Assembly (NCBI GenBank): GCA_963931865.1
Contig: OZ007506.1
Span: forward strand, 10,169,301-10,233,300
Length of the DNA: 64,000 nucleotides
DNA from: Axinella damicornis
Taxonomy: Eukaryota; Porifera; Demospongiae; Axinellida; Axinellidae
Direction: 5' to 3'
Position numbers and translations under genes: made by a program. The notes beneath the pieces are model-generated. The model made no database searches and was not told where the DNA came from. It was given only the letters and a program-made list of their open reading frames with translations. Numbering within the stretch: the first letter of the stretch is position 1; every line of letters begins with the position of its first letter. Shown here in pieces: positions 49,600 through 58,737 of the stretch.

Positions 49600-52500
49600 G
49601 GCCACGCCCCCACGGACCCGTCCACGCCCGCACGGGGCCGGCCACGCCCCCACGGGGCCGGTCATGCTGGGAAGGCCACGCCCCCACGGGGCCGGCGACC
49701 TGCCCACGGGTTTGGCCCCGCCCCCACCGGGCTGGCCACGACCCAACGGGGCTGGCCACGCCCCCATGTGGCCGGCCAAGCCCCCACGGAACCGGTTACC
49801 GCCCCACGGGTCTGGCAACGCCCCCACGGGGCCGGCCACGCCCACACCGACCCGGCTACGCCCCCACCGGTCCGGCCACGCCCCCACTGGGCCGGCCACG
49901 CCCCCACGGGTCCGGCAACGCCCCCACGGGGCCGGCCACGCCCCCACCGAGCCGTCTACGCCCCCACCGGTCCGGCCACGCCTCCACGGGGTCGGCCACG
50001 CCTCCACGGGGCCAGGCACGCCCCCACGGGGCCTGCCAGGCCCCCACGGGTCCGGCCACGCCCCCACGGGGCCGGCAACGCCCCCACGGGTCCGGCCACG
50101 CCCTCACCGGGTAGGCCACGCCTTCACGGGGCCGGCCACGCTTCCACAGGGATGGCCACGCCCTCACAGGGCTGGCCACCACCCCACGGGGCCGGCCACT
50201 CTTCCACGGGGCCGGCACGCCACCACCGGGCCGGCCACGCCCCCACAGGACCGGCTACGCCCCCATGGGGCCGGCCACGCCCCCACGGGGCCGGCCACGC
50301 CCTCACGGGGCCGGCTACGCCCCCACCGGGCCGGCCATGCCCCCACGGGTATGGCAACGACCCACGGGGCCGGCCACGCCCACACCGAGCAGGCTACGCC
50401 CCCAACAATCCGGCCACGCCCCCACGGGGCCGGCCACGCCCCCACGAGGCCGGCCTCGCCCGCACGGGGCCGGCCACGCCCCCACGGAGCCGGCCACGTC
50501 CCCACTTGGCCGGCCACGCCCTCACCGGGCCGGCCACGCCCCGACGGGGCCGGCCACGCTTCCACGGGGTCGGCCCTGCCCCCACGGGGCAGGCAACGCA
50601 CACAATGGGCCGGCCACGCCCCCACGGGGCCGGCCACGCTCCCACGGTGCCGGCCACGCCCCCACGGGGTCGGCCACGCACCCACCGGGCCGGCCACGCC
50701 TCCACCGGGCCGGCCAGGCCCCTACGGGACCGGCCACGACCCCACAGGCCCAAACACGCCCCCACGGGACCGGCCACGCTCCCACGGGGCCGGCCACGTC
50801 CCCACGGGGCCGGCCACGCCCCCACCGGGCCGTCCACTCCTCCACCGGGCCGGCCACGCCCCCACGGGGCCGGCCACGCCCCCACAGGCCAGGCCACGCC
50901 CCCACGGGGCAGGTCACGCCCCCACGGGACCGGCCACGCCCCCACCGGGCCGGCCACGCCCCCACGGGGCAGGTCACGCCCCCACAGGGCCGGCCACGCC
51001 CTCACCAAGCCGGCACGCCCCAACAATGCCGGCCACGCTACCACGGTGCCGGCCACGCTCCGACGGGGCCGGCAACGCACCCAAGGGGCCGGCTACGCCC
51101 CCACGGGGCCGGCCACGTAACCACTGGGCCGGCCACGCGCCCACGCAGCAGGCCACGCCCGCACGGGGCCAGCCACGCCCCCACGGGGCCGGCCACGCAG
51201 GGAAGGCCACGCCCCAACGGGGCCGGCGACATGCCCACGGGTCCGACCCCGCCCCCACCGGGTTGGCCACGACCCCACATACCTGGCCACGCCCCCACGG
51301 GGCCGTCCACGCTCGCACGGGGCCGGCCACGCCCCACGGGGCCGGCAATGCTGGGAAGGCCACGCCCCCACGGGGCCGGCAACCTGCCCACGGGTCCGGC
51401 CCCGCCCCCACCGGGCTGACCACGACCCAACGGGGCTGGCCACGCCCCCATGGGGCCTGCCAAGCCCCCACGGGACCGGTCACCGCCCCACGGGTCTGGC
51501 AACGCCCCCACGGGGCCGGCCACGCCCACACAGACCCGGCTACGCCCCCACCGGTCCGGCCACGCCCCCACCGGGCCGGCCACGCCCCCACGGGTCCGGC
51601 AACGCCCCCACGGGGCTGGCCACGCCCCCACCGAGCCGGCTACGCCTCCACCGGTCCGGCCACGCCTCCACGGGGCCGGCCACGCCTCCACGGGGCCAGG
51701 CACGCCCCCACGGGGCCTGCCACGCCCCCATGGGGCCGGCCACGCCCCCACAGGGCCTGCAACGCCCCCACGGGTCCGGCCACGCCCTCACCAGGCAGGC
51801 CACGCCCCCACGGGGCCGGCCACGCTTCTACAGGGCCAGCCATGCCCTCACAGGGCTGGCCACCACCCAACGGGTCCGGCCACTCTTCCACGGGGCCGGA
51901 ACGCTACCACCGGGCCGGCCACGCCCCCACGGGGCTGGCTACAACCCCATGGGGCCGGCCACGCCCCCACGGGTCCGGCCACGCCCCCACGGGGCCGGCT
52001 ACGCCCCCACCGGGCCGGCCATGCCCCCACGTGTACGGCAACGACCCACGGGGCCGGCCACGCCCACACCGAGCAGGCTACGCCCCCAACGAACCGGCCA
52101 CGCCCCCACGGGGCCGGCCACGCCCCCACGAGGCCGGCCTCGCATGCACGGGGCCGGCCACGCCCCCACGGGGCCGGCCAGGTCCCCACATGGCCGGCCA
52201 CGCCCTCACCAAGCCGGCCACGCCCCCACGGGGCCGGCCACGCTTCGACGGGGTTGGCCATGCCCCCACGGGGCAGGCAACGCACACAAGGGGCCGGCCA
52301 CGCCCCCACGGATCCGGCCACGCTCCCACGGTGCCGGCCACGCCCCCACGGGGTCGGCCACGCACCCACCGGGCCGGCCACGCCTCCACCCGGGCCGGCC
52401 AGGCCCCCACGGGGCCGGCCACGCCCCCACAGTCCCGGACACACCCCCACGGGATCGGCCACGCTCCTACGGGGCCGGCCACGTCCCCAACGGGCCGGCC

Positions 52501-52900
52501 ACGACCCCACCGGGCCGGCCACTCCTCCACTGGGCCGGCCACGCCCCCACGGGGCCGGCCACGCCCCCATAGGCCAGGCCACGCCCCCACGGGGCCGGAC
52601 ACGCTCCACGGAGCCGGCCACGCCTCCATTGGGCCGGCCACGCCCCCACCGGGCCAACCACGCCTCCACCGGGCCGGCCACGCCCCCACGGGGCCGGCCA
52701 CGCCCCCATGGGGCCGGCCTCGCCATCACGGGGCCGGCAACGCTCCCCCGGGGCTGGCCACGTTCACACCGGGCCGGCCACGCCCCCACGAAGCCGGCCA
52801 CGTCCCCACGGTGCCGGCCACTCCCCCATGGGGCCGGCCACGCCCCCACCGAGCAGGCCGAGCCCACACCGGGCCGGCCACGACCCCACGGGCCGGCCAC
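49600..52900 (-). repeat. Higher-order repeat of about 1.67 kb (two copies)
   Basis: Two successive segments share ordered landmarks. One is gctgggaaggccacgccccc (near 49668 and 51350). Another is the accggttaccgccccacggg / accggtcaccgccccacggg pair (near 49790 and 51475). A third is ccctcacagggctggccacc (near 50160 and 51845). The offset is about 1,670-1,690 bp. The copies are clearly diverged by scattered substitutions. Boundaries are approximate. Confidence 0.65.
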
Positions 52901-54884
52901 GCCACCACGGGGTCGGCCACACCCCCACGGGGCCGGCCACACCCCACGGTGCCGGGCATGCCCCCACGATTCCGGCCACACCCCCACTGGGCCGGCCACG
53001 CCCCCACGGTTCCTGCCACGGTTCCGGTGGGTCGGCCACAACCCCACGGGGCTGGCCACGCCCCCACAGGGCCGGCCACGCCCCCAAGTGGTCGGCAACG
53101 CCCCCACAGGGCAGGCCAGGCCCCCACGGGTCCGGACACGCCCCCACCGGGCCGGCCACGCCCTCACGGGGCCGGCCACGCCCCCACGGATCCGGCCACG
53201 CCCCCACCGAGACGGCTACGCTCATACCAGTCCGGCCACGCCCCCACGGGGCTGGCCACGCCCTCACCGGGCCGGCCACGCCTCCACCGGGCCGGCCACG
53301 CCCCCACGGGGCTTGCCACGCCCCCACAGGTCCGGCCACGACCCCACGGGGCCGGCCACGCTCCCACGGGGCCGGCCACTCCCCCACGGGGCCGGCCACG
53401 CCCCCACCGGGCCGGCCACGCCTCCACCTGGCCGGCCACGCCTCCACGGGGCCGGCCACCCCCCCACAGGCCCGGCCACGCCCCCACGGGGTCGGACACG
53501 CCCCCATGGGGCCGGCCACGCCATCACGGGGCCGGCAACGCCCCCACGGGGCCGGCCACGTCGCCAACGGGCCGGCCACGCCCCCACGAGCCGGCCACGT
53601 TTCCACGGTGCCGGCCACTCCCCCATGGGGCTGGCCACGCCCCCACCGAGCAGGCCGCGCCCCCACCGGGCCGGCCACGACCCCACGGGCCGGCCACGCC
53701 CCCACGGGGTCGGCCACGCCCCCACGGGGCCGGCCACACCCCCCGGGACCGGGCACGCCCCACGGGGACGGCCACGCCCCCACGGGCCGGCCACGCCCCC
53801 ACGGTTCCTGCCACGCCTCCGGTGGGTCGGCCACAGCCCCACGGGGCCGGCCAAGCCCCACAGGGCCGGCCACACCCCCAAGGGGTCGGCAACGCCCCCA
53901 CAGGGCAGGCCAGGCCACCACGGGGCCGGCCACGCCCCCACCGTTCCGGCCACGCCCCCACGGGGCCGGCCACGCCCCCACGGGGCCGGCCACGCCCCCA
54001 CGGGGCCGGCCACGCCTTCACCGGGCCGGTTACGCCGCCACGGGGCCGGCCACGCTTCCACGGGGCCGGCCACGCCCGGCAACGCACGCAAGGGGCCGGC
54101 TCAGTCCCCACGGGGCCGGCCACGTCACCTCTGGGCCGGCCACGCACCAACGGAGCCGGCCACCACCGCACGGGGCCGGCCATGCCCCAAAGGGGCCGGC
54201 CACGCGGGGCAGGCCACGCCCCCACGTGGCCGGCCACGCCCCCACAAAGCCAGCCACGCCCCCACGGGACCGGCCACGCCTACACCGAGCCGGCAACGCC
54301 CCCAACGGTCCGACCACACCCCCACTGGGCCGGCCACGCCCCCACGGGACCGGCAATGCCCCCACGGAGCCGGCCAGGCCCCCACCGAGCCGGCTACGCC
54401 CCCACCGGTCCGGCCACGCCTCCACGGGGCCGGCCACGCCCCCACGGGGCCGGCAACCCCCCCACGGGGCCGGCCACGCCTCCACGGGTCCGGCCACGCT
54501 TCCATGGGGCCGGCCATGCCCCCACATGGCCGGCAACGCACACAAGGGGCCGGCCACGCCCCCACGGGGCCGGCCACACTCTCACGGGGCCGGCCACGCC
54601 CCCAGGGGGCCGGCCACGCCCCCACCTGCCCGGCCACGCTTCCACCGGGCCGGCCACGCCCCCACGGGGCCGGCCACGCCACCACAGGCCCGGCCACGCC
54701 CCCACGGGGCCTGCCACGCACCCATGGTGCCGGCCACGCCATCACGGGGCCGGCAACGCCCCCACGGGGCCGGCCACGTCCCCACCGGGCCTGCCACGCC
54801 CCCACGAGGCCGGCCACGTCCCTACGGTGCCGGCCACTCCCCCATGGGGCCGGCCACGCCCCCACCGAGCAGGCTGCACCCCCA

Positions 54885-54893
54885 CCGGGCCGG
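54885..54893. repeat. Left target-site duplication (CCGGGCCGG)
   Basis: The nine bases CCGGGCCGG lie immediately before the left terminal inverted repeat and are repeated exactly at 57348-57356 after the right one. Joining the two flanks over a single copy gives an uninterrupted satellite unit in correct 20-bp phase. The repetitive, partly palindromic target means an 8-bp reading (CGGGCCGG) cannot be fully excluded. Confidence 0.8.
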
Positions 54894-54960
54894 GCGAATT
54901 TTTTTTTTGGACCTACTTTCGACTTAGTCTCCGTCAGATCCACCAACTACGCATGCGCAG
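54894..54960 (+). repeat. Left terminal inverted repeat (67 bp)
   Basis: Begins GCGAATTTTTTTTTTGGACC and ends with ctacgcatgcgcag. Aligned to the reverse complement of 57281-57347 it shows 6 mismatches and no gaps (61 of 67 identical, counted by eye). The run of ten T is the same length at both ends, so it belongs to the inverted repeat and is not a poly(A) tail. Confidence 0.9.
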
Positions 54961-55264
54961 ATTAGTACGACATACCCCCATAAGCACATGGTGGGGCAAA
55001 GTATACACACAGGACTGTCCTGAGAAGATAAGCAGAGGAGGAACGCTGAACAACTGCTGATAAAGCTGTAAACAGAAGCGATGAAGCTGTCATGAGGTAC
55101 AGAGATGGGTATAATATTATTACATAGATTTCCCGCCATTTCTGTTCCAAAGTACTACTGTACTGACATTTTTCAAGGTTCAAATCACTTTATCGACTGG
55201 TAGTTGAGTCCGGTAGGTAAGTCTGCATTCGCTGATATTCTCAGTGATGCTGCATATTATATTG
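54961..55264. other. Left interior of the transposon, no recognisable feature
   Basis: About 300 bases of moderate GC between the left terminal repeat and the nested MITE. Short minus-strand open frames of about 70 codons end here, but they have no recognisable motif and overlap the terminal repeat. I see no promoter, RNA gene or conserved domain. Confidence 0.6.
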
Positions 55265-55271
55265 TGCTCAG

Positions 55272-55727
55272 TAGTCTAACAAGCTAGCCCTTCGCTTTCT
55301 CCAGCGCGCGATCGCTTTCAGTATGCGTGCGCGGAAAAGGAAGGTCTAGAAACTTTGGACCATTTTACTCGGTACGAAAGAATGCAATTAAGCTTACATC
55401 ATGTCTGTTTACGTCATAATATTCCAATCAGTGCAACTGCAGTCAGTCGATTCCGGCCCGCTAACCTCGTTGGCTGTTTGTACGTCTGTCTGTTTGGTCG
55501 TTGTGCAGGAGAACAGCAATCGCAGGCAACTTCAGACAGTCCTCAACGCTTGTACTGAGCGATTTGAAAGATCACCACGTGACAGCTGCAATCTGATTGG
55601 CTCTACCCGATTTCGAGTAGAGCCCAAGCAAAGTGGTCCAAAGTTTCTAGACCCTCCTTTTCCCCGTGAGGTCGCGTGAGTCGATCCGTGCTGGGGAAAT
55701 TCGAGGGGCTAGCCCGCTAGACTATTA
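55272..55727. mobile_element. Nested MITE-like inverted-repeat element
   Basis: The ends are inverted repeats of about 91 bp: 55272-55362 and 55634-55724. Both begin TAGTCTA outside and finish with tctagaaactttggacca inside. The innermost 30 bases (55333-55362 against 55634-55663) differ at one position, while the outer parts are more diverged and need gaps. A direct heptamer TGCTCAG flanks it at 55265-55271 and 55728-55734 and may be the target duplication, although the right side then has three extra bases (tta). The interior of about 270 bp has no convincing protein; the short open frames across it are not supported. Non-autonomous; superfamily not determined. Confidence 0.7.
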
Positions 55728-55810
55728 TGCTCAGTATACAATAATGTAGTTGAAGTATAGTCTCGGTCACCACACTCGCGCACAGCGGAGGAACCTGGTC
55801 GACTGCCCAT

Positions 55811-55970
55811 ATACGACTTGTTCTGAGGTGGCTGATAAGTAGCTGTGAACCACAGTGCTTCCATATACGGTGTTTTTTCCCAGGCGTTAAGTACACTACC
55901 TGCAAGCAGATTACTAACGTATAGAGAAGTGCTGTGGTTTCCACCTGTTTAGTGTCAGAACAAGTCGTAT
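55811..55970. repeat. Imperfect inverted repeat
   Basis: The 16-mer atacgacttgttctga at 55811-55826 is matched exactly in reverse complement at 55955-55970, and aaccacag at 55848-55855 matches ctgtggtt at 55932-55939. Weak similarity continues outward (ggtcgact and agtcaacg next to the arms). The 160-bp structure could be the core of a second decayed inverted-repeat element between the MITE and the helicase fragment, or a hairpin-forming segment. A 110-codon minus-strand open frame across it (55717-56049) has no recognisable domain and is not annotated as a gene. Confidence 0.6.
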
Positions 55971-56091
55971 GTCGTTGACTAGCCTCGGCCTTCAATCGCG
56001 GGGGGAAGGCCTGGTATACACTGTTTGCGCATGCTTTAATCTCCCCCAAAATCTTGGAAAATAGTATATCTCGGTATTCTTCCGTGAAACG

Positions 56092-56430
56092 ATGACGTCT
56101 ACGTTTACATTCCTAGAAGAACCGCAACGAAGAGTAGCAATCATGGCATGCAAAAGTTCCGGTGGTAGTAGTTTCTCTGAGGCTCTTTCCTATGCTTTGC
56201 GAAGGCTGAAAATGACATGGATTACTGTGAAAGAAGAGCAGCGCTCCTCCATGAGAGCTGTGTACGAAGGCAGCGACGTGTTCGTGTGGCTAGCTACCTA
56301 CTGGCTATGACAAGAGCCTGTGCTACCAAGCGCTCCCTTTCCTCATGGACTAGCTACAAGAAGGGACTTGTAGACAGTGGAAAGAGCTGCATGTGGTGTG
56401 CTTGTTGTGAGCCCTTTGATCGCTCTCGTG
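56092..56430 (+). pseudogene. Frameshifted N-terminal fragment of a RecQ-like DNA helicase
   Basis: An open stretch of 72 codons from ATG at 56092 contains SFSEALSYALRRL (residues 26-38), the Q-motif-like VKEEQ (46-50), then AVYEGSDVFVWL (56-67), as seen just before the Walker A loop of RecQ-family superfamily 2 helicases. At 56293-56296 four extra bases (GCTA) break the frame. In the shifted frame the sequence reads PTGYDKSLCYQALPFLMD, a Walker A-like loop in which the usual GK is DK. A second four-base insertion near 56351-56354 puts a TAG after MD; the next frame gives YKKGLVDSGKSCM. After one more single-base shift, VVSPLIAL appears (about 56404-56427), matching helicase motif Ia. Later motifs (DEAH box, helicase C-terminal domain) are absent. 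The family call rests on these ordered motifs; the active function is clearly lost. It is probably a captured or relic copy inside the transposon. Confidence 0.72.
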
Positions 56431-56895
56431 CACGCGTACGGGGGTGTGTTTACGCAAATGTCATCGGTTAAACCCAACCCATTCGCAAACGTCGACCGAA
56501 CTCCTCTGCCGTGAGCGAAAGTCTGGTACCAGACTAAGCTAAGTAAGTCGCCTGAAGTCTGTACTGTATTTGGGTGCATTATTTGAAAGTGCAGAGCATC
56601 CTTCTCCCCGCTCCTCCCATGGAGAACTTGAATCGTAGAACAAACGAAATTACTGTGTATGTGATCTTGTCACACTGCCACTCTCTCTCGTCGGTGCTAA
56701 AGCACCCCACCTATAGCTAATAGTAAAAAGTTGGAGGGGGGTGATGGCGAATCCACATGTATAGTTGTGCATGCCTCTAGGGATATCGATAATTATACTG
56801 TGCAAATGTATCACAACCTACGTGGGGCACCCCTTTCAGAACATTATACTCCATTCTAGCTGATTCATTTTCTCATGAATTTCATCTTTACACAG
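56431..56895. other. Interval between helicase fragment and possible exon
   Basis: No coding domain is recognised. The forward frame after VVSPLIAL runs without similarity to a stop at about 56513. A perfect 16-bp palindrome AGTCTGGTACCAGACT lies at 56520-56535, and a consensus-like splice donor GTAAGT at 56543-56548. A 14-bp hairpin ggtgctaaagcacc is at 56693-56706. The 3' end has a pyrimidine-rich stretch and the acceptor ttacacag ending at 56895. If the donor and acceptor are used, they would define an intron of about 353 bp, but the exon upstream is not convincingly coding. A minus-strand open frame at 56343-56579 (78 codons) was considered and not accepted. Confidence 0.45.
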
Positions 56896-57028
56896 ATGGC
56901 TTGTTGACTGGCACCAATCTACTAGCTACCTGGAGTATGATGTAAAGCAGCAAGCAGAGTTTTGGCCAGTGTGGGTGGCTGAAGAAATTGAAGATGCATA
57001 CAGGACTGTTTGCAAACACTTTGATTGA
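56896..57028 (+). CDS. Possible orphan 3' exon, 43 codons, function unknown
   Basis: Directly after a good 3' splice site (tttacacag at 56887-56895), a frame opens at 56897 and reads WLVDWHQS near its start and WVAEEIEDAYRTVCKHFD before the TGA at 57026-57028. The first base, 56896, would complete a codon split by an intron. The residue mix (W, D, E, Y, few rare residues) looks more protein-like than the surrounding frames, and there is no ATG of its own in this frame, as expected of an internal or last exon. No polyadenylation signal AATAAA is seen before 57280. I do not recognise the family, and nothing shows that it belongs with the helicase fragment. It may be a second captured fragment or chance. 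Confidence 0.3.
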
Positions 57029-57280
57029 GCCCATCATGTGTACATGAGCATGGTAGTAGCTGTATACTGATGCAGTACAAAAAACTAAATAGACATATTT
57101 AGTGAATGGCTAAAATAGTTGAGGGGTTCCAAGTTTAGTTTGGGGTCCAGGTCAAGTTCATGGGGACTCAGCAAGCACCAGCTCCTTCTGTCTCTGCTAG
57201 CGCTACCAAACACTCGTCCGCTCCAAGCTCTTTGTGCTGCACGTTTAAATTGCAAATTTGTGGGTGTGGTTAGGGTTGGG
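57029..57280. other. Right interior of the transposon, no recognisable feature
   Basis: About 250 bases of moderate GC between the possible exon and the right terminal repeat. It includes ggtgtggttagggttggg just inside the terminal repeat, a single telomere-like word with no tandem array. No gene, RNA or regulatory element is supported. Confidence 0.55.
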
Positions 57281-57347
57281 CTACGCATGCGTAGTTGATG
57301 GATTTGCCAGAGACTAAGTCGAAAGTACGTCCAAAAAAAAAATTCGC
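57281..57347 (-). repeat. Right terminal inverted repeat (67 bp)
   Basis: Reads ctacgcatgcgtag inward and ends in ten A followed by ttcgc. It is the inverted partner of 54894-54960. The inner boundary coincides with the 14-bp palindrome ctacgcatgcgtag (one mismatch in the left partner), beyond which similarity stops. Confidence 0.9.
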
Positions 57348-57356
57348 CCGGGCCGG
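57348..57356. repeat. Right target-site duplication (CCGGGCCGG)
   Basis: Exact copy of the nine bases at 54885-54893, directly after the right terminal inverted repeat. A 9-bp duplication is typical of Mutator-like transposons, whereas 8 bp would suit hAT. The assignment rests on this length and on the long terminal repeats only. Confidence 0.8.
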
Positions 57357-58737
57357 CCACGCCCCCACGGGCCGGCCACGCCCCCACGGGGTCGGCCACG
57401 CCCCCACGGGGCCGGCCACACCCCACGGGGCCGGGCACGCCCCCACGGGGCCGGCCACGCCCACACGGGGCCGGCCACGCCCCCACGGGGCCTGCCACGC
57501 CTTCGGTGGGTCGGCCACAACCCCACGGGGCCGGCCACGCCCCCACAGGGCCGGTTACGCCGCCACGGGGCCGGCCACGCTTCCACGGGGCCGGCCACGC
57601 CCGGCAACGCACCCAAGGGGCCGGCTCCGCCCCCACGGGGCCGGCCACGTCACCACTGGGCCGACCACGTGCCAACGGAGCCAACCACCCCCGCATGGGG
57701 CCGGCCACGTCCCCACGGGGCCGGCGACGTACACACGGGTCCGTCCCCGCCCCCACCGGATGGCCACAACCCCACGGAGCTGGCCACGCCCCCACAGGGC
57801 CAGCCACGCCCGCACGGGGCCGGCCATGCCCCCACGGGGACGGCCACGCGGGGCAGGCCACGCCCCCACGGGGCCAGCGACGTGCCCACCGGTCCGGCCC
57901 CGACCCACCGGCTTGGCCACGACCCCACGTGGCCGGCCACGCCCCCACGGGGCCGGTCACAGCCCCACGGGGCCGGACATGCCCCCACGGGGCCGGACAC
58001 GCCCCCACGGGGCCGGCACCGCCCCCACGGGGCCGGCAACGCCCCCATGGGGCCGGCCACGCCACTACAGGACCGTCAACGCCCCCAAGGGGCAGGCCAC
58101 GCCCCCACTGGGCCGAACACGCTGCAAAGGTGCCGGCCACGCCCCTACAGGACCGTCAACGCCCCCAAGGGGCAGGCCACGCCCCCACGGGGCCGAACAC
58201 GCGGCTAAGGGGCCGGCCACGCCCCCACGGGGCTGGGCACACCCCCACGGGGCCGGCAAAGCCCCCACGGGGACGGCCACAGGGTTCGACCTCGCACCCA
58301 CGGGGCCGGCCACGCCCCCACGGAGCCGGCCACGCCCCCACGGGACCGGCCACGTCCCCACAGGGCCGGCCAAGCCCCCACGGGGCCGGCCACGCCCCCA
58401 CGGGGTCCAGCCACACCCCCACAGGGCCGGCCAGGACTCCACGGGGCCGGCCACGCCCCCACGGGGTCCAGCCACGCCCCCACGGGGCCGGCAACGCCCC
58501 CACGGGGCCGGCCACGCCCCCACGGGTCCGGCCACGCTCCCACGGGGCCGGCCACGTCACCACGGGGCCGGCCAAGCCCCCACGGGGCCGGCTCCGCCCC
58601 CAATGGGCTGGCCACGTCACCACTGGGCCGGCCGTGCGCCCACGGAGCCGGCCACCCCCGCACGGGGCCGGCCACGCCCCCACGAGGCAGGCCACGCGGG
58701 GCAGGCCACGCCCCCACGGGGCCGGCGACGTGCCCAC

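Larger units (their letters stand above)
33549..54893 (-). repeat. 20-bp GC-rich satellite array, inverted orientation (arm 2)
   Basis: Same 20-bp unit as arm 1 but reversed, so the top strand reads CCACGCCCCCACGGGGCCGG with almost no T. Characteristic unit variants differ from arm 1. A recurrent block runs gcggggcaggccacgcc, gacgtgcccacgggtccgg, then ccccgcccccaccgggctgg; another is cccctaccggtccgg. These blocks recur at roughly 1.0-1.7 kb spacing, so this arm has its own higher-order structure. Open frames on both strands are by-products of the stop-free unit. The arm ends at the left target-site copy of the inserted transposon. Confidence 0.97.
54894..57347. mobile_element. 2.45-kb non-autonomous TIR DNA transposon inserted in the satellite
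   Basis: A 2,454-bp island of ordinary base composition, bounded by 67-bp terminal inverted repeats and a 9-bp target duplication. The ends start GCGAATT followed by ten T and GGAC. No transposase frame, DDE-type motif or zinc-finger domain is visible, so movement would need a transposase supplied in trans. Cargo consists of a nested MITE-like element, another imperfect inverted repeat, a frameshifted helicase fragment and a possible orphan exon, which is the architecture of a Pack-type element. Long TIRs plus a 9-bp duplication favour a Mutator-like origin; hAT is the alternative. The clean empty-site reconstruction shows the array existed before insertion. Confidence 0.85.

Noticed and set aside
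1..54893. Giant open reading frames of P/G/R/A/W/H-rich repetitive proteins on both strands, resembling collagen- or mucin-like sequence
   Set aside because: They result from a stop-free 20-bp satellite. All frames read the same peptides, frames overlap on both strands over the same DNA, and there is no codon bias, splice structure or conserved domain.
33549..54893. CRISPR-like array
   Set aside because: Direct repeats of 20 bp follow one another with no spacers and no cas genes; the unit is contiguous and imperfect.
54895..54908. Poly(T)/poly(A) at the island edges read as retrotransposon tails
   Set aside because: The ten-base run is present at both ends in inverted orientation and is embedded in a 67-bp inverted repeat, which fits a DNA transposon, not a LINE or SINE tail.
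54924..55183. Short minus-strand open frames with cysteine- and serine-rich hydrophobic translation
   Set aside because: They overlap the terminal inverted repeat, have no recognisable domain, and their composition fits chance translation of non-coding DNA.
55355..55679. Two short plus-strand open frames (67 and 92 codons)
   Set aside because: They lie inside the nested MITE and run into its inverted repeat; no motif is recognisable.
55717..56049. 110-codon minus-strand open frame
   Set aside because: It spans the imperfect inverted repeat and the MITE edge and shows no domain; most likely chance.
56343..56579. 78-codon minus-strand open frame containing GRGVRSTFANG, reminiscent of the helicase stretch after motif Ia
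   Set aside because: It lies on the opposite strand to the helicase fragment and would require a local inversion. The resemblance is short and I cannot verify it, so it is not annotated.
57261..57280. TTAGGG word suggesting telomeric sequence
   Set aside because: A single copy without tandem repetition; the satellite itself is not telomere-like.
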